From assembly GCA_034769895.1 (NCBI GenBank), contig CM068373.1, positions 27,431,120 to 27,495,119 of the forward strand: a stretch of 64,000 nt of DNA. Direction: 5' to 3'. Position 1 is the first letter of the stretch; every line of letters starts with the position of its first letter. The position numbers and the translations under genes are program-made. The notes below the pieces were generated by a model. That model did not search any database and was not told where the DNA came from. It saw only the letters and a program-made list of their open reading frames with translations. Source of the stretch: Magicicada septendecula. Lineage: Eukaryota > Arthropoda > Insecta > Hemiptera > Cicadidae. Shown piece by piece: positions 11,496 through 23,123 of the stretch.

Positions 11496-11812
11496 GGGCC
11501 ACCTTTTGAGCAGACTAAAGCGGAAGTGAAGGAGTAGGCCAGGGGAAGGTGCGGGTGAAAGGGGCAGCGCCTACGGTGTTGTCAGATGGTTGGAGAGGGG
11601 CAGGGGGGCGCACGCCTCTCAGCACGAGTTATGGCAATGCTGTCGCCAAGGCGGAGCTGCCGCACTTACAATCGGTGAGCACTTGACAGCTGTGCTGTAT
11701 TGTAGTGCTAGAGCACAGCTTTGAATCGCGCGCCGGTTCATTTGGCAACCAAGGCGAGTGTGACGAGGCGACGACATCACTTCCGCTTTAGTCTGTTCAA
11801 AAGGTGGCCGGA
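11496..11812. mobile_element. MITE nested in the hAT 5' region
   Basis: Inverted repeats of about 30 bp (CCACCTTTTGARCAGACTAAAGC and onward) lie at both ends. TTA at 11493-11495 and 11813-11815 could be a 3-bp target duplication, which would suit the PIF/Harbinger group. The interior is GC-rich and non-coding. The superfamily call is tentative. Confidence 0.55.
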
Positions 11813-12105
11813 TTATAGGATGTTCCTATTACATCGCTATAGCTTCGCCTGGTGTGATTAGGGACTGCAAACTCCGCTTGTCAGTCACGGTGCCACCAGT
11901 TGTTGGTAATAACACGTGGTGTGACAGTTGGAATTTATATGGTCATGTAGTTTTATTAGTTCAGTTCATTAGTGTCGGTCGAATTTTTTGTGAAGTTTAT
12001 TGTTAGTGTTATTACAATTCATTGTTAAATATAAATAATAGTGCATATTAAAGGATTAAGGCGTCATAGTGTAAGATATTCGTTATATATAACTCGTAGG
12101 GCGCA

Positions 12106-14220
12106 ATGAATTCTGTCGAAAACTTAACGAAAACACCGTTCAGTTTACGTCTAATTGAGGAAAAAATTGAAATTAAGAGAGTAGGTAGACCTACACAAGA
12201 TCTTTCAAGTTTTAATCAAACTGTAAAGTCAGGTAATAGAATTTTTAATCGTAAATTTAAAACAGATTTATACAATAAATATTCCTGGTTATGTGGGTGC
12301 GACACTAAAATTGCATTATTTTCCTTTCCTTGTATATTGTTTGGAGGGGAGGAGACTTAGACTAAGACTGGATTTAAAGACTTAAACCATTTTAATGACA
12401 GAACTAAAAAACATGAGGCTTCAGGTACCCACATAAAAAATAGTTTACAGTTAGCATTGTTAGGAACAACTAACATAGCAGAACAACTAGATACAGCTTA
12501 TAGGAGAAATATTGTAGCTCACAATGAACAAGTTAAGCAGAATAGATATGTGCTAAGTATTATTATCAACTGTATTCGTTTCTGTGGTGTGTTTGAACTA
12601 GCTTTAAGAGGCCACGATGAGTCTGAAGAATCTAATAATCCAGGAATTTTTAGAGGGTTAATAGATTTTAGTGCAGAACTAGATACAATTTTAAAAAACC
12701 ATCTTGAAACTTCAACAGTATTTAGGGGTACTTCTAAAACCATTCAAAATGAATTACTACAAATAATGCTAGAAGTCTGTCACGAAAGAATTTCAGATGA
12801 AATTAAACAAGCAAATATTTTAGCTGTTATTGCTGATGAAACCAGCGATGTGTCTAATTTATACCAAGTAGCTGTTATCTATAGGTACATAGCAAAAAAC
12901 AGACCTGTAGAAAGATTATGGACTTTTTTAACCCTTCTCGTCATGATGCCAGGGCCTTAGCATCATGTATTCTTGATTAGTTAAAACACGACAAAATAAA
13001 TGAAACTCCCCAAAAGCTCATTGCACAGACATATGATGGAGCATCTGTAATGGCTGGAACTTCTAGGTGTGTACATGCAATTGTACAAAATTGTTATGCC
13101 GATGCCTAATATGTTCATTGTCATGCACATCAGCTGAATTTAGTTGTGATGAAAGCTGCATCAATAAACAGGGAAGTTCGAGTTTTCTTTGCCAGTCTTC
13201 AAGATCTTTGCGCTTTTTTCTCAGTTAGTCCGCAAAGAACATCAATACTAGATACAGTAATAAAAAAGCGGTTACCCAGATCTGTACCTACCAGATGGAA
13301 CTTTCAATCGAGAAGTGTCACAACAATTTATGATCACAGGCAGGACCTAATACAGTGCATGAAAATAATATTAGATTCTGATCACATAAAAATGACAGTA
13401 CTTTTTCACAGGCTTCTGGCCATTTAAAAGTTTTAGTAAGTCAAAACTTTATTTTTTGGCTCTCAGTTTTTAGAAAAATTATGCCACTTACTGACATACT
13501 CTTTAATCAGCTCCAGAAAGTAGACATTGATCTCACTGTTATAAAACGGTCTCTTACAAGTTTTGAAGAAAATGTGTTGAAAATCAGAAATAATATTGAC
13601 ACAGACACTGGAGAGCCACAACAGTCATCACAAAGTTCACCTCCAAAGGAAATGAAGATTGTCAAAACTGAGTGGAAGAGACAGGCGAAGGAAGTATGTG
13701 ATGTGATTATATGCCAAATAAGGAACGGTTTAGATTCACGAGCCATCTCATAGGAGCATCAATGTTCATGTCAGAAAAGTTTCCAGATTATGATTCTAAA
13801 TTTCCAGAAGACACTGTAAAAACTGTATGCAATCCTTACAATTTTCTCAATTTTAAAAACTCTGTACGGAACTTGGAACAATCTACAGTGCAACGGATTT
13901 TAGAATACTGTCAGGGGCTGTTAGTTTGTACTCTTTTTTTCAAAGACAATAAGTTAGAAGAAACTTTTAGTGAAGCTGTAAAACTCTTAGAAATTTTGAT
14001 TACAATACCAATAAACTCTTCTGAAGCAGAAAGATATTTTTCGACGCTTAAAAGAATAAAGACATTTCTAAGGAACACCATGTCACAAGAGAGGTTGTCT
14101 GCATTGGCCATGCTCTCAATAGAAAGAGACCTGATCATGGAAATTCCTGATTTCAATCAGAAGGTGACTGAAAAATTTGCCCGTCTGAAAGAAAGGCGGA
14201 TGGCTTTTCTTTTCAAATAA
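12106..14220 (+). pseudogene. hAT transposase (DUF4371/ZMYM1-like), inactivated
   Basis: The frame starts at MNSVENLTKT, then a GRP motif, then a TTF-type finger region (WLCGCDTKIALFSFPC). A TAG at 12358 replaces an expected Trp. The catalytic region is recognisable: VIADETSD (first Asp), AQTYDGASVMAG (second Asp), HCHAHQLNLV, and PTRWNFQSRS. The C-terminal dimerisation region SSEAERYFSTLKRIKTFLR carries the expected Glu and ends in LKERRMAFLF. Frameshifts lie near 12930, 13390 and 13735, with stops near 12976 and 13108. All three catalytic acids can be found, but no single frame is intact, so this copy cannot make transposase. Confidence 0.9.
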
Positions 14221-15079
14221 GGGTAAGTGACAAACTTATTCCCAAGTGTAACTATATTTTTCAATATTAATTATGTATACACAGTAAAATAGTTTATCTA
14301 AAGCGAATTAATACTAAAATAAATAGGCCTGTTATTACGTTAACTAATTTCAAAATAATTTCAATACATTTTTTGGATGCTGTTACATATAAGTCATAAT
14401 TTTGAATTTAATAAAACAATACTAACTTTATTATTCAGTCATATAAACTTAGTGATATTTTAGCATTTTCTATTTAAACAATTTAATACCATCCAACCCA
14501 CAACTGCAACCCCCAAACATTTTCAACCACCAGCCGCCACTGCAAACTAGAATATTGGAAAGACGAATTATTAGGAAAATATTAGGCCCACGAAAAACTT
14601 CAGAAAGTTGGAAATTAAGAAGTAATGATGAAATATATCAAAGTACAGAAAACATAACAGCAATGAGAAAAAGAAGACCACTATTTTTTGGATATTTATA
14701 TATAGAATGGACGACAATAGGTTAACAAAGCAGATCTTCAGATATATGTGGGGAAAGAAGTCAGCATCAAGTTGGATTAAAGAAGTCCAAAAGGATTTAG
14801 AAAAAAAATATAAACGCAGAAGAAGCAATTGAAATAGAAGTTTTTCGGGCAAGAGTGTTAAAAATGAAAGGAGTCCCGGGTAGGAGAGAGAAAAACGCAG
14901 GTTCAAAGTGGACTGAAGACAGGAAGAAGAGACACAGTGAAAAGCTGAAAGAATATTGGAGAAAAAGAAAAGAACAAAGAATAAGGAATTGAAATTGGCA
15001 TGTGGTCCTTAGATGGTCGATAAAAAAAATAATAATAATAACATCATCATCATAAATAACAATAATAATAAAAAAAGCC

Positions 15080-16150
15080 ACGTTATTGCGTGTTCTGTGC
15101 TGGAATTATCTGTACTAGTATTGAACACAGACCACCACCGGACTGTATTTGTACAATTGATAGTGTAGAGCTTCATAAAAAAATCACTTACCTGTTTCAC
15201 AATGTCTCGATGGTTTTTAATGAAAAAAGCACTAGGCCTAACTAAGCATAATTTGTGCAACTAAAATTTAATATTCCGACCGTGGTAACTGGATCTTTTT
15301 ATATTATTTAAAGACGCACTATGTACAACCTGTTTATATAGGCCTACTATTACAAACTTTATGTAAATCAAAATTTAGTTCTAAATTTAGCAATATTTTT
15401 GTAATCAGTATCCCTAAAATGTAATTACAAGTTCTGTTTGAATGATAATTGATGCAATGCACTGTCATATGTTTTGGCCACACTACTGGGGACGAAGTAC
15501 AGTAATGAGCTTCTTCAAATTGTAATGAAACGGAAACAACGGTGCCACACGCTGACCACGCGGTTTCTGCAAGTTGATAAACACGAAACAATGATTCACA
15601 TAGACTACAAACAACTTACAACACATTCACGCACAAGGTTGTTCGTGCTAATCATCGATCTATAATAACACTGGATAGCGCCCTAGGGTAAATGCGCAAA
15701 AAACGGTCCGGCGGAAAACAGCAACCCCCCACCACAACAAGGCAAGAAGGCATCACTGAGTACAAGCTTACACATTGTATGCAGCCGTGCTTCCGTGTTT
15801 TGTTAAGTAGATACTTAATTCAGTTCGGAAATTTTGTCCGTGTTTGTTAGCGAAACTGTTATGTACTTTTGATTATTTAATTGTATGTAGTTTTGGTTAT
15901 TGTTATAGTTATAGTTAGAGACAGACTATACGATTATTTTAATAGCAGGGACTAATTTGAGCAGCACTTCAAACAGCAAATAAAGAAAAAGAATTTAGAA
16001 AATGACAATAAAAAGTTAAATAATTTGTTTGGTACTTTAACGACGTTAAAAATCGAAAATATTCAGGTTCTGCGGCACCCTAGGAAAACATTTTTTCATG
16101 TGGATTTATTACAAATATAAACTCAATAAAGATTCTGTCAAACAGATTAT
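15080..16150. other. Region without a clear gene
   Basis: Contains two TAGGCCTA palindromes (15233 and 15339). From about 15960 a plus-strand frame reads NLENDNKKLNNLFGTLTTLK, which resembles the coiled coil behind a THAP domain and may be an upstream piece of the P-type fragment that follows. Otherwise nothing was recognised. Confidence 0.4.
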
Positions 16151-16229
16151 CAAGTGATTTACAATTCAAGTAATTTTGGCTTACAAGTTTCCTCAAGATC
16201 ACTTGGACCTGTTATTTTCCAAGATCTCG

Positions 16230-16780
16230 AGGAGGACATAATAACAATCCTAATACCAAGCAGTTTCAATGGGCCTTGAGGAAACTTATGTTCAGGAACA
16301 GCGTTAAAGCCTCTGACAAAAGCAAATGTTTGAGCTTTGACATGACATTTCAAAACTCTGACTTTTGCAGAAGCAGATAAAACAGTGGACCTAACTCAGT
16401 CAACGTCTATGAAGAAGACATTGAAAACATGAAATGCCTGCTGGAAAATAAAAACTCTTATTATAAAGATAATATTCTTTTCTACTTGTCTGGTTTCATT
16501 GTCAGAAAAATTAGTTCTAAGTTGAAATGTGAAGCATGTATAAGACTGCTGATAGCCGATGACAGCAGCCTTAGCCCTTACACCCATTTTGTTGATTATA
16601 TTTCAGAAGGAAACTTGGTCAGGGCTTCCTCAGATGTAATCAGGGTAGTAAAATTTACCTACTTCCTTTTGAACAATAAACAAAACAATGAGAAAAACAA
16701 TTTAGATACTAAAAGATTATTATATTACCGTGTACAACCTTTACTAATAACATATTTAAAGGCCATACTTCAAAAATGAT
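16230..16780 (+). pseudogene. P/THAP9-like transposase C-terminal fragment
   Basis: A plus-strand frame reads DNPNTKQFQWALRKLMFRNS, passes stops near 16380, and resumes as MKCLLENKNSYYKDN, then ILFYLSGFIVRKISSKLKC, ACIRLL, and FVDYISEGNLVRASSDV. The order NPN..Q..ALR..., I.YY.AGF.VRK..K.L.C and G.L..PS.DV is known from the C-terminal part of P-element and THAP9 transposases. The catalytic core and THAP domain are not present, and no terminal repeats were identified. It differs from the element at 7522-9636, so there are two separate P-type remnants. Confidence 0.65.
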
Positions 16781-17015
16781 TATGGTGGAGACACTCACGA
16801 AATTAGGTTAGTAATGTTAATAGGAAATTTATTTTACAAAATTGTATATTTTCGTATAGCTAAAGAAAAGACATCGTCAGCTGTGTTTTCGAAACTTAGT
16901 GTTCGTCAAAAATTAAATACGTTTGTTTTATTCAGCAATGTTTAGCCCAGCATTGCAATATGCTATTCATAATCTAAGATCCTGAAGTTTTATAACAAAT
17001 GTAATATAATTTGAA

Positions 17016-17190
17016 CAGAATTATCACTGTTGCATATCACTATAAAAAAATTATTATTATTAGCGCTTTTAAGCTTCACAGCTCATCGTCAGATCGGAAG
17101 TAACCAGAAGCTTGAAAGCGCTAATCGGAATAATTTTTCTGTAGTAGTGTGCAACAGTGATAATTCTGTTTGTGATTATAACCACTAACA
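17016..17190. repeat. Foldback related to the hammerhead repeat at 40.3 kb
   Basis: Left arm 17016-17100 and right arm 17110-17190 are imperfect inverted repeats. They share CACTGTTGCA, AGCGCTTT and AAGCTT blocks with the arms at 40319-40395 and 40476-40552. The sequence following each right arm (TGTGATT..AACCACTAAC) also matches, so these are two members of one family. Confidence 0.75.
17056..17101 (-). ncRNA. Decayed hammerhead-like core
   Basis: On the minus strand CTGACGA (17092-17086) is followed by the AGCTGTGAAGCT hairpin and then AAAA instead of GAAA. Helix I is disrupted by an AAT expansion. It is a degenerate relative of the intact motif at 40356-40405. Confidence 0.55.
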
Positions 17191-17199
17191 CGACTTTCT

Positions 17200-18780
17200 T
17201 AATTAAATTTCTAATACATTTTGATTGAAAATAATAAGATATATTGTAATTAAATGCAGATAGGCTATAAACTAAGAATTTTTTGTAAATAATCATCAAT
17301 GTAAAAAAATGTAAAACTATGTAATAAACAATTTCGTTTTCATTACTATTCTTGTTTAGTCAGTTTCCTTCATTTTATTTAAAAAAAAACTATTACAAAA
17401 AAGAGGTAATTATTACACCCTAAAAACAGGTATAGTTAGCGAAAATATGTATGCATAACTTTAATGTTACCGGTAACTTGTTTGTTGTTCATAGATCAGC
17501 ACCGATGAAAAAAAATGTACGAAATTCTATTATGAACAACAGAAATTAAATTTATATTTACATTATTTTAAAATTAGTATCAAGTGTTCCATTTAATCTG
17601 ATTGATATAAAATACAAAATTTTCATAACAAGATTTCTTATGGGACGATCAAATCGGTTAAGCTAACGTTAAGATAACACTGTGAGTATGCAGGCGAAGT
17701 GGCTTTTGGCTTGATGTGGTGGAGCGAGCGCAGAGTTGAGCGGACCGAATTCAGTACACGCAGCCGGCAATCCAGTGTTATTATACATCGGTGGTGCTAA
17801 TACGGTTTTTAAAGAGATAACAGTCTACTTTTAAAACATGATATCTCTTAATGTACTTTTAATTACATCCAGAAATGCTTTTGTAGTGAAGTCGCGCAGC
17901 TTATATCGTAGTGAATACGATTAAGTAATCTACGGTTTGTTACGTGCGATGTGTATTAAATATTGTATGATGAGCCGCTGGGCCCAAACAAACTAACACA
18001 AAAAATATTTCGACACCAATAATTGTAATGTTACATTTAATCCAATAAACAAGCATAATAGAAAATGATTAGTACCAAGCTTTGGTGAGCAGAATCAGCA
18101 TTGCTTTATCTTAGTAGGATAAAGATTTGTCTCTTTATGGATAAAAAATTAAGCCAGTCAGCCGGGTAAAATTAATGTCGGTGGATCAATCAATGTCAGT
18201 TTACAAAATGTTAATAGCTATTACATACATGCTACCATGAACTCATAAATTATAACAAAAGTTTTTTTGTGTCACATAAACGAATAAACATAGTTCATAT
18301 TCTTTTCTATCTTAAGTGTTACAAACTTGGAGTTCCAGATGTGCTGCAATTAATAATTAATCAGTTACTTGAAAGAACAAAAGGGTGTATCCTCTGGAAG
18401 CATGATGTCGCCGACGATGTCGTCCGGGGGCCTGTCGTAGAGACGTATTTCTAGGGTACCCTCACGAAGTGTCAGCCTCCGTCTCTATAAGTATGTGCAG
18501 GTTACATCAGCGAACGATAGCTTCCTGAAGAAAATCAAAAACTGCCGGTACTCTTCGACCAAGCCGATGCTTGGTATGTCAAGTTCCCAGAACAAAGGGC
18601 AGATTTTAAGAAAATTGTGTTGCTAACTCTGCTCACCCAATTGCGAGGTTGGACCCCTGTAGCCGACTGAGCAAAAAAGGTCGACCGGTTGAGTACTGAA
18701 TTAGTTTCGTAAAGAAACGTTGGGGGCGTGAGGTTGAACAACGACAAAAACAAACCTCGGAAGATTACACTACCAACCCG
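17200..18780. other. Region without recognised genes
   Basis: AT-rich to about 18380. A moderately GC-rich segment (18400-18780) then leads into an LTR fragment on the minus strand. I could not assign any protein. Confidence 0.45.
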
Positions 18781-18789
18781 ATACGATCG

Positions 18790-19035
18790 TCATGGACGCA
18801 TCGTAATCGCCCGAAGTAAACTGAACTGTAAGCGGCAGGTGTGGGCTATTTATAGTCTGCAGGGCTCCATAACATGCGTTCTTCAAGCACTCGAAAATTC
18901 TAGAGGATACGTCAACGCGGCCTTGACAGAGACATAAACCGGGAGGGCTAATCGAGAAGCTGTAGACGACACCATTGAACGCACGAGAACATTCCGCATT
19001 ACGTCACAATATCATCTGTCAGTGGAATGTTTTGA
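18790..19035 (-). mobile_element. LTR fragment, minus strand
   Basis: The reverse complement matches the LTR at 51109-51588: TTCTCGTGCGTTC, ATGGTGTCGT, TCCTCTAGAATTTTCGA and the TATAAATA promoter region (plus-strand TATTTATA at 18847) occur in the same order. Internal sequence, and so the superfamily, was not found. Confidence 0.65.
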
Positions 19036-19189
19036 CGTTTTACCCATTCAAACATCCTTTATTGGAGCCTTGTCTATACCATCATTCAGTGGTATGGCGC
19101 GTTGTCCATTTCGATCACTGAATTGGGAAGAATGTTCTTCAACAGGAATTCTTCAAACCACGTTTTAAAATTACTGTGATTAATTTCTT

Positions 19190-19715
19190 CAAGAAATAAA
19201 GAGCACAATTGAAAAGGCAAGAGCAGTCTACACTAGAATGAGGAGTTTATTCAAAAGTCACGATTTAACAATAAACACAAAGATGAGACTTTTACGCTGC
19301 TATGTATTCTCGGTCCTCTTCTACGGTGTAGAATCTTGGACTTCGACAGAAGCCAATACTAAAAAATTGGAAACTTTCGAAATGTGGCTTTACCGTAGAA
19401 TACTGATCATTTCATAGACAGCACATATAACTAATGTTGAAGTTCTTAGAAAGATGAGGAAAGAAAGGGAAGTTATTAACACAGTGAAGATAAGAAAACT
19501 TCAGTATCTGGGACATATCATGAGAAATGAACAGATGTTTTACTTATTCCAGTCCATACTACAGGAAAAGTACTTGGAAAGAGATGAGTTGGGCTACCGA
19601 GAATCTAATGGCTAAGAAAGTTAGGACCTGGTTTGGCATGAACACAACTGACTTATTCCGTGCAGCAGTAAAAAAAGTTAAAATAGTCTGTAACTTGATT
19701 AACTGAAATAAGATG
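19190..19715 (+). pseudogene. Non-LTR reverse-transcriptase C-terminal fragment
   Basis: A plus-strand frame reads IEKARAVYTRMRSLF, then RLLRCYVFSVLFYGVESWT, then KLETFEMWLYRRIL, a stop at 19417, and KIRKLQYLGHIMRNEQ. This order is characteristic of the C-terminal segment of insect RTE/Jockey-type endonuclease/reverse-transcriptases. The catalytic reverse-transcriptase motifs upstream are missing. It stops about 25 bp before the Helitron end at 19740. Confidence 0.8.
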
Positions 19716-20025
19716 CCCACCGTTTCTTTTTATAATTAACTAGAGGATTTTCCCGGCTTCGCTTGGGATAATGATTATAAAAGGATTGAATGACTAATTT
19801 AAACCTTGTTATGCCGAAAATATATTTTACTTGGTAGACATATTAACAATGTTTATAAGTGAGTATCTTGTAAACAATATCAAAAAAATTTTTTTTTCTT
19901 TTACTATATTGAAATCAGCAATCAGAACTATTACATACACAAGAAAGTATACATATAAAGTTATGTGAGCTAATTTGATGACTAATGGACATGAGGCGGA
20001 GATGCATCCATCGATGTAGCCCGTA

Positions 20026-20889
20026 CTATCTTCTCAGGTCAGTGGGCCATTTTCTTTTAAGTCGTCTTGCGATGTCTGTAGTGGTCAGGTCGGATGCTAG
20101 TCTGTTGGTGTGTCTCTGCAAACTGTCATAATGCTTTTGTGCTCTGGCTCTGCATTCTTCTTCTACCAGGTGTATGCTGAAGTCCGTATGAAGTGTATGA
20201 TTTGATATGTACCATTCTGCACCTGCTATTGTTCGCAGCGCTTTTGATTGGAAGCGCTGAATTATGTTGACGTTTGACTTACTTGAGCAACCCCACAGCT
20301 CAATTCCATACGTCCATATTGGTTTAATGATCGCTTTTTACAACAAGATTTTATTTTCCAAGGATAACGTTGATTTTTTCCCAAGTAACCAGTACGTTTT
20401 TCTCATCTTGAGCTCCAATTCCTTCATTTTGTTGATTATGTGATTTTTCCACGTTAATTTTTTGTCCAGATGAAGTCCCAGATATCTAGCTCCATCTGAA
20501 TGTGGAATCTGCACATTATTTAGATATACCGGTGGACATTCGCAGCGTTTTAGGGTGTGTGTGACATGGGTGCTTTTCTGTTCGTTTACCTTTATCCTCC
20601 ATTTATGTAACCAATTTTGCAGCATGTTTAGGTGTAGTTGTAGTCTATCCGTGGCAATCTGTGGATCCTTGTGTCTGCATAGTAATACTGTATCATCTGT
20701 AAATGTGCCCATTTGTGTGTTCGGTGTAGCTGGTGTATCTGACATGTATAGGATGTACAGCAAAGGACCGAGGACGGTTTCCTGAGGCACTCCTGATTGG
20801 ATAGAAAAGATGTCAGAGAATTCAGATTTATATTTAACTTGGAAATGTCGCCCATAGAGATACGATTTTAGAAGCAGGTAAAATAACAA
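20026..20889 (-). pseudogene. Jockey-like reverse-transcriptase, 5'-truncated
   Basis: The frame reads FSIQSGVPQETVLGPLLYIL, GTFTDDTVLL, ARYLGLHLDKKLTWKNHI, then a stop near 20340 where LLYK is expected. It continues KAIIKPIWTYGIELWGC, FQSKALRTIAGAEWYISN and ends RRLKRKWPTDLRR. The catalytic box, normally F/Y-A-D-D, is FTDD here. The stop, the altered box and the missing 5' two-thirds make this a dead-on-arrival copy. A T-rich stretch at 19887-19900 on the plus strand could be its poly-A end. Confidence 0.85.
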
Positions 20890-21008
20890 AAATTAACAAA
20901 AACTTCTTATATTACAATAATTAAATTATAGACTAATAATTTTTTTTTATAATAGAAAAATCCAAAAAATTAAGCATAATAAATTCAGCTAAATTTATCT
21001 CAAAACGT

Positions 21009-22276
21009 TTACTGTAAAGCTTGACGGTACACTATGTTTTTGGTTTGTCCATCCGGAGCACAGATAAATAAATAATCTGGCGTGCCGACTCTTGAGCAAG
21101 CTACATATAATTGGCCGTGCGAGAAACATGGACTTTCCAAGTAAATGCCTGCCACACAACGTGATTGCCCCTGTGCCTTGTTGATACTCATAGCGAATGC
21201 AAGCCGGATGGGAAACTGCAATCGTTTGAACTCATGAACTCAAAGGCATATTTGTGTCACTGGGTATCAACGGAATGCGAGGGATAAATATGTTTTTCAT
21301 GCGGCATTCCCCGTGATGATCGTGGCTTCTATTACGTTGGGCAACATATTCTTTACGATGAGTCTTATTCCGTTGCACAGTTTTGGTGGGTAGATGTTAC
21401 GTGATAGGGGGATCCTTTTTTTAAAGTCAACTTGTGTGGCGGCATTCCCGGGGGTTCCAGAGAATTTAAAAACTCCGTAGGGTAATAAACAACTTGTTCA
21501 GTATCCATTACTGTATCAATGGATGAATAGGTAGTAGAGTTGCCGGGAAGCATATCCTGTATGAGATCGTTAACATATTTAACGCTGTCGTTTGCGGGAG
21601 CTAAATGGCCCTTTCGCACAGCCATCGGTGCGAGTTGTAATTTTCGTGTATATCAGGAAACACTTTAGTTTTAAGTTCGTCGAGTGAAGAGACCATGTTG
21701 CAGAAATTGTGCGAATGAAATAGTCTCTGTAGATTTAAAACAGTGTCTTGTCGCACTCCAGTTATATTAGCACATCGTCGATCAGCCTCTAACTTTTCGT
21801 CACCCATGAAGTAAACTTGTAAAAATTTCGGATTTTCATCTGGAAGGGGAAGAAGTGATCCAGCTTTGTGGTAAATTTGGCCCTGTACTTTAAAGGAGGC
21901 ATAAAACCATGTTCTTGCACTATAGATGACGCTCCAAACGATGTCATTTGAAAGCTGGAATTGTATGCCCTTACAGTTTGTAGGAAATGTTTGGAGTCTG
22001 CTGTGCTACCAGATAAGTAAGACGGCAGTACTCAGGAGGCACTTTAAGAGGCGGCAGTTTCACTTTCCCATTTGAGCAATACATCCCAGGTGGTTCGCCT
22101 TTATATTTCTTTGCCTGACAATGGCTACATACGACATCCATCCGTCCTATTACGACTTCAGGATGAGTATAGTAATCGTATCCAGCATTGTAATGAAATG
22201 CCCCTAATTTTAGATCAGAATGTCGACTCACAATTCTTGATTCCTCCGTTCTGCGTCGAACTTGTTCTAGACGCAA
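21009..22276 (-). pseudogene. Helitron protein remnants (N-terminal block and Pif1-helicase end)
   Basis: From right to left: LGAFHYNAGYDYYTHPEVVIG with CSHCQAKKYKGEPPGMYCS (N-terminal zinc-binding block); MGDEKLEADRRCANITGVRQ and LNLQRLFHSHN; then VFPDIHENYNSHRWLCERAI, YPTEFLNSLEPPGMPPHKL and FAMSINKAQGQS with YVACSRVG (end of the Pif1-type helicase). The step from LQRLFHSHN to VFPDIHENY removes the HUH Rep domain and helicase motifs I-V. Frames change several times. The product could not act as a transposase. Confidence 0.85.
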
Positions 22277-23123
22277 CTCTCGTTCCTGCGACTTTTCCCT
22301 TGCCCTTGACGTAGAAGCTCTGACACGTTTGTGGTCCAGCCGAAGCTCTCTTTCCTCCGACGTTTCCCTTGCCCTTGATGCAGAAGCTCTGACACGGTCC
22401 TGGTGCAGGCGAAGCTATCTTTACTCCAACGTTCCCTCGCCCTTGATGCAGAAGCTCTGACACGGTCCTGGTGCAAGCGAAGCTCTCTTTCCTCCGACGT
22501 TTCCCTTGCCCTTGATGCAGAAGCTCTGACACGGTCCTGGTGCAAGCGAAGCTCTCTTCCCTCCGACGTTTCCCTCGCCCTTGATGCAGAAGCTCTGACA
22601 CGGTCCTGGTGCAGGCGAAGCTCTCTTTACTCCAACGTTCCCTCGCTCTTGATGCAGAAGCTCTGACACGGTCCTGGTGCAGGCGAAGCTCTCTTTCCTC
22701 CGACGTTTCCCTCGCCCTTGATGCAGAAGCTCTGACACGGTCCTGGTGCAAGCGAAGCTCTCTTTCCTCCGACGTTCCCTCGCTCTTGATGCAGAAGCTC
22801 TGACACGGTCCTGGTGCAAGCGAAGCTCTCTTTACTTCGACGTTTCCCTTGCTCTTGATGCAGAAGCTCTGACACGGTCCTGGTGCAAGCGAAGCTCTCT
22901 TTCCTCCGACGTTTCCCTTGCCCTTGATGCAGAAGCTCTGACACGGTCCTGGTCCAGACGAAGCTCTCTTTCCTCCAACGTTCCCTCGCTCTTGACGTAG
23001 AAGCTCTGATACGCTCCTGCTGTAGACAAAGCTCCCGTTGTTCAGGTGTTTCCGACGCATGGATGGCTTTTTTTTGGCTGCAGGAGTTATCTGACCAATA
23101 CTCTTTCTTTTCTTCGGTGGCAT
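22260..23123 (-). repeat. 11-unit 68/69-bp coding repeat at the Helitron N-terminus
   Basis: After the start MPPKKRKSIGQITPAAKKK (from 23123) the minus strand carries 11 tandem units for a 23-residue charged helix (SRARETSEERELRLHQDRVR). Seven units are 69 bp or near it; four units (those with ACGTTCCCTCG) are 68 bp and lack one T. Each 68-bp unit shifts the frame, so all three minus frames stay open over hundreds of bases and code for different repeat peptides. This makes long spurious open frames (up to 319 residues). Related Arg/Glu repeats are known at the N-terminus of insect Helitron proteins. Confidence 0.85.

Larger units (their letters stand above)
11175..14542 (+). mobile_element. 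hAT transposon (ZMYM1-like type) with exact 8-bp duplication
   Basis: The left end starts CAGTGGCGGCCCGTG and the right end is the complement of CAGTGGCGGCTGGTG, giving a 10-bp perfect terminal repeat. The 8-bp duplication CAAACTAG is exact (11167-11174 and 14543-14550). The 3368-bp element interrupts a retrotransposon fragment, so it is the younger insertion. It carries a broken transposase (12106-14220) and a small nested element (11496-11812). Confidence 0.95.
11030..15075 (+). mobile_element. Non-LTR retrotransposon 3' fragment split by a hAT element
   Basis: Before the hAT (11030-11174) and after it (14551-15025) the plus strand reads as the C-terminal tail of an insect endonuclease/reverse-transcriptase. 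Recognisable are IAKIRHYSTVVKPE upstream, then RKILGPRKTSESWKLRSND, and MKGVPGRREKNAGSKWTEDR downstream, with frame breaks. It ends in WHVV and a tail of AAT/ATC repeats (15030-15075). Only the final part of the polyprotein remains. A tract resembling the tail also lies just upstream (10930-11006), which may mark insertion into, or extension of, a microsatellite. Confidence 0.75.
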
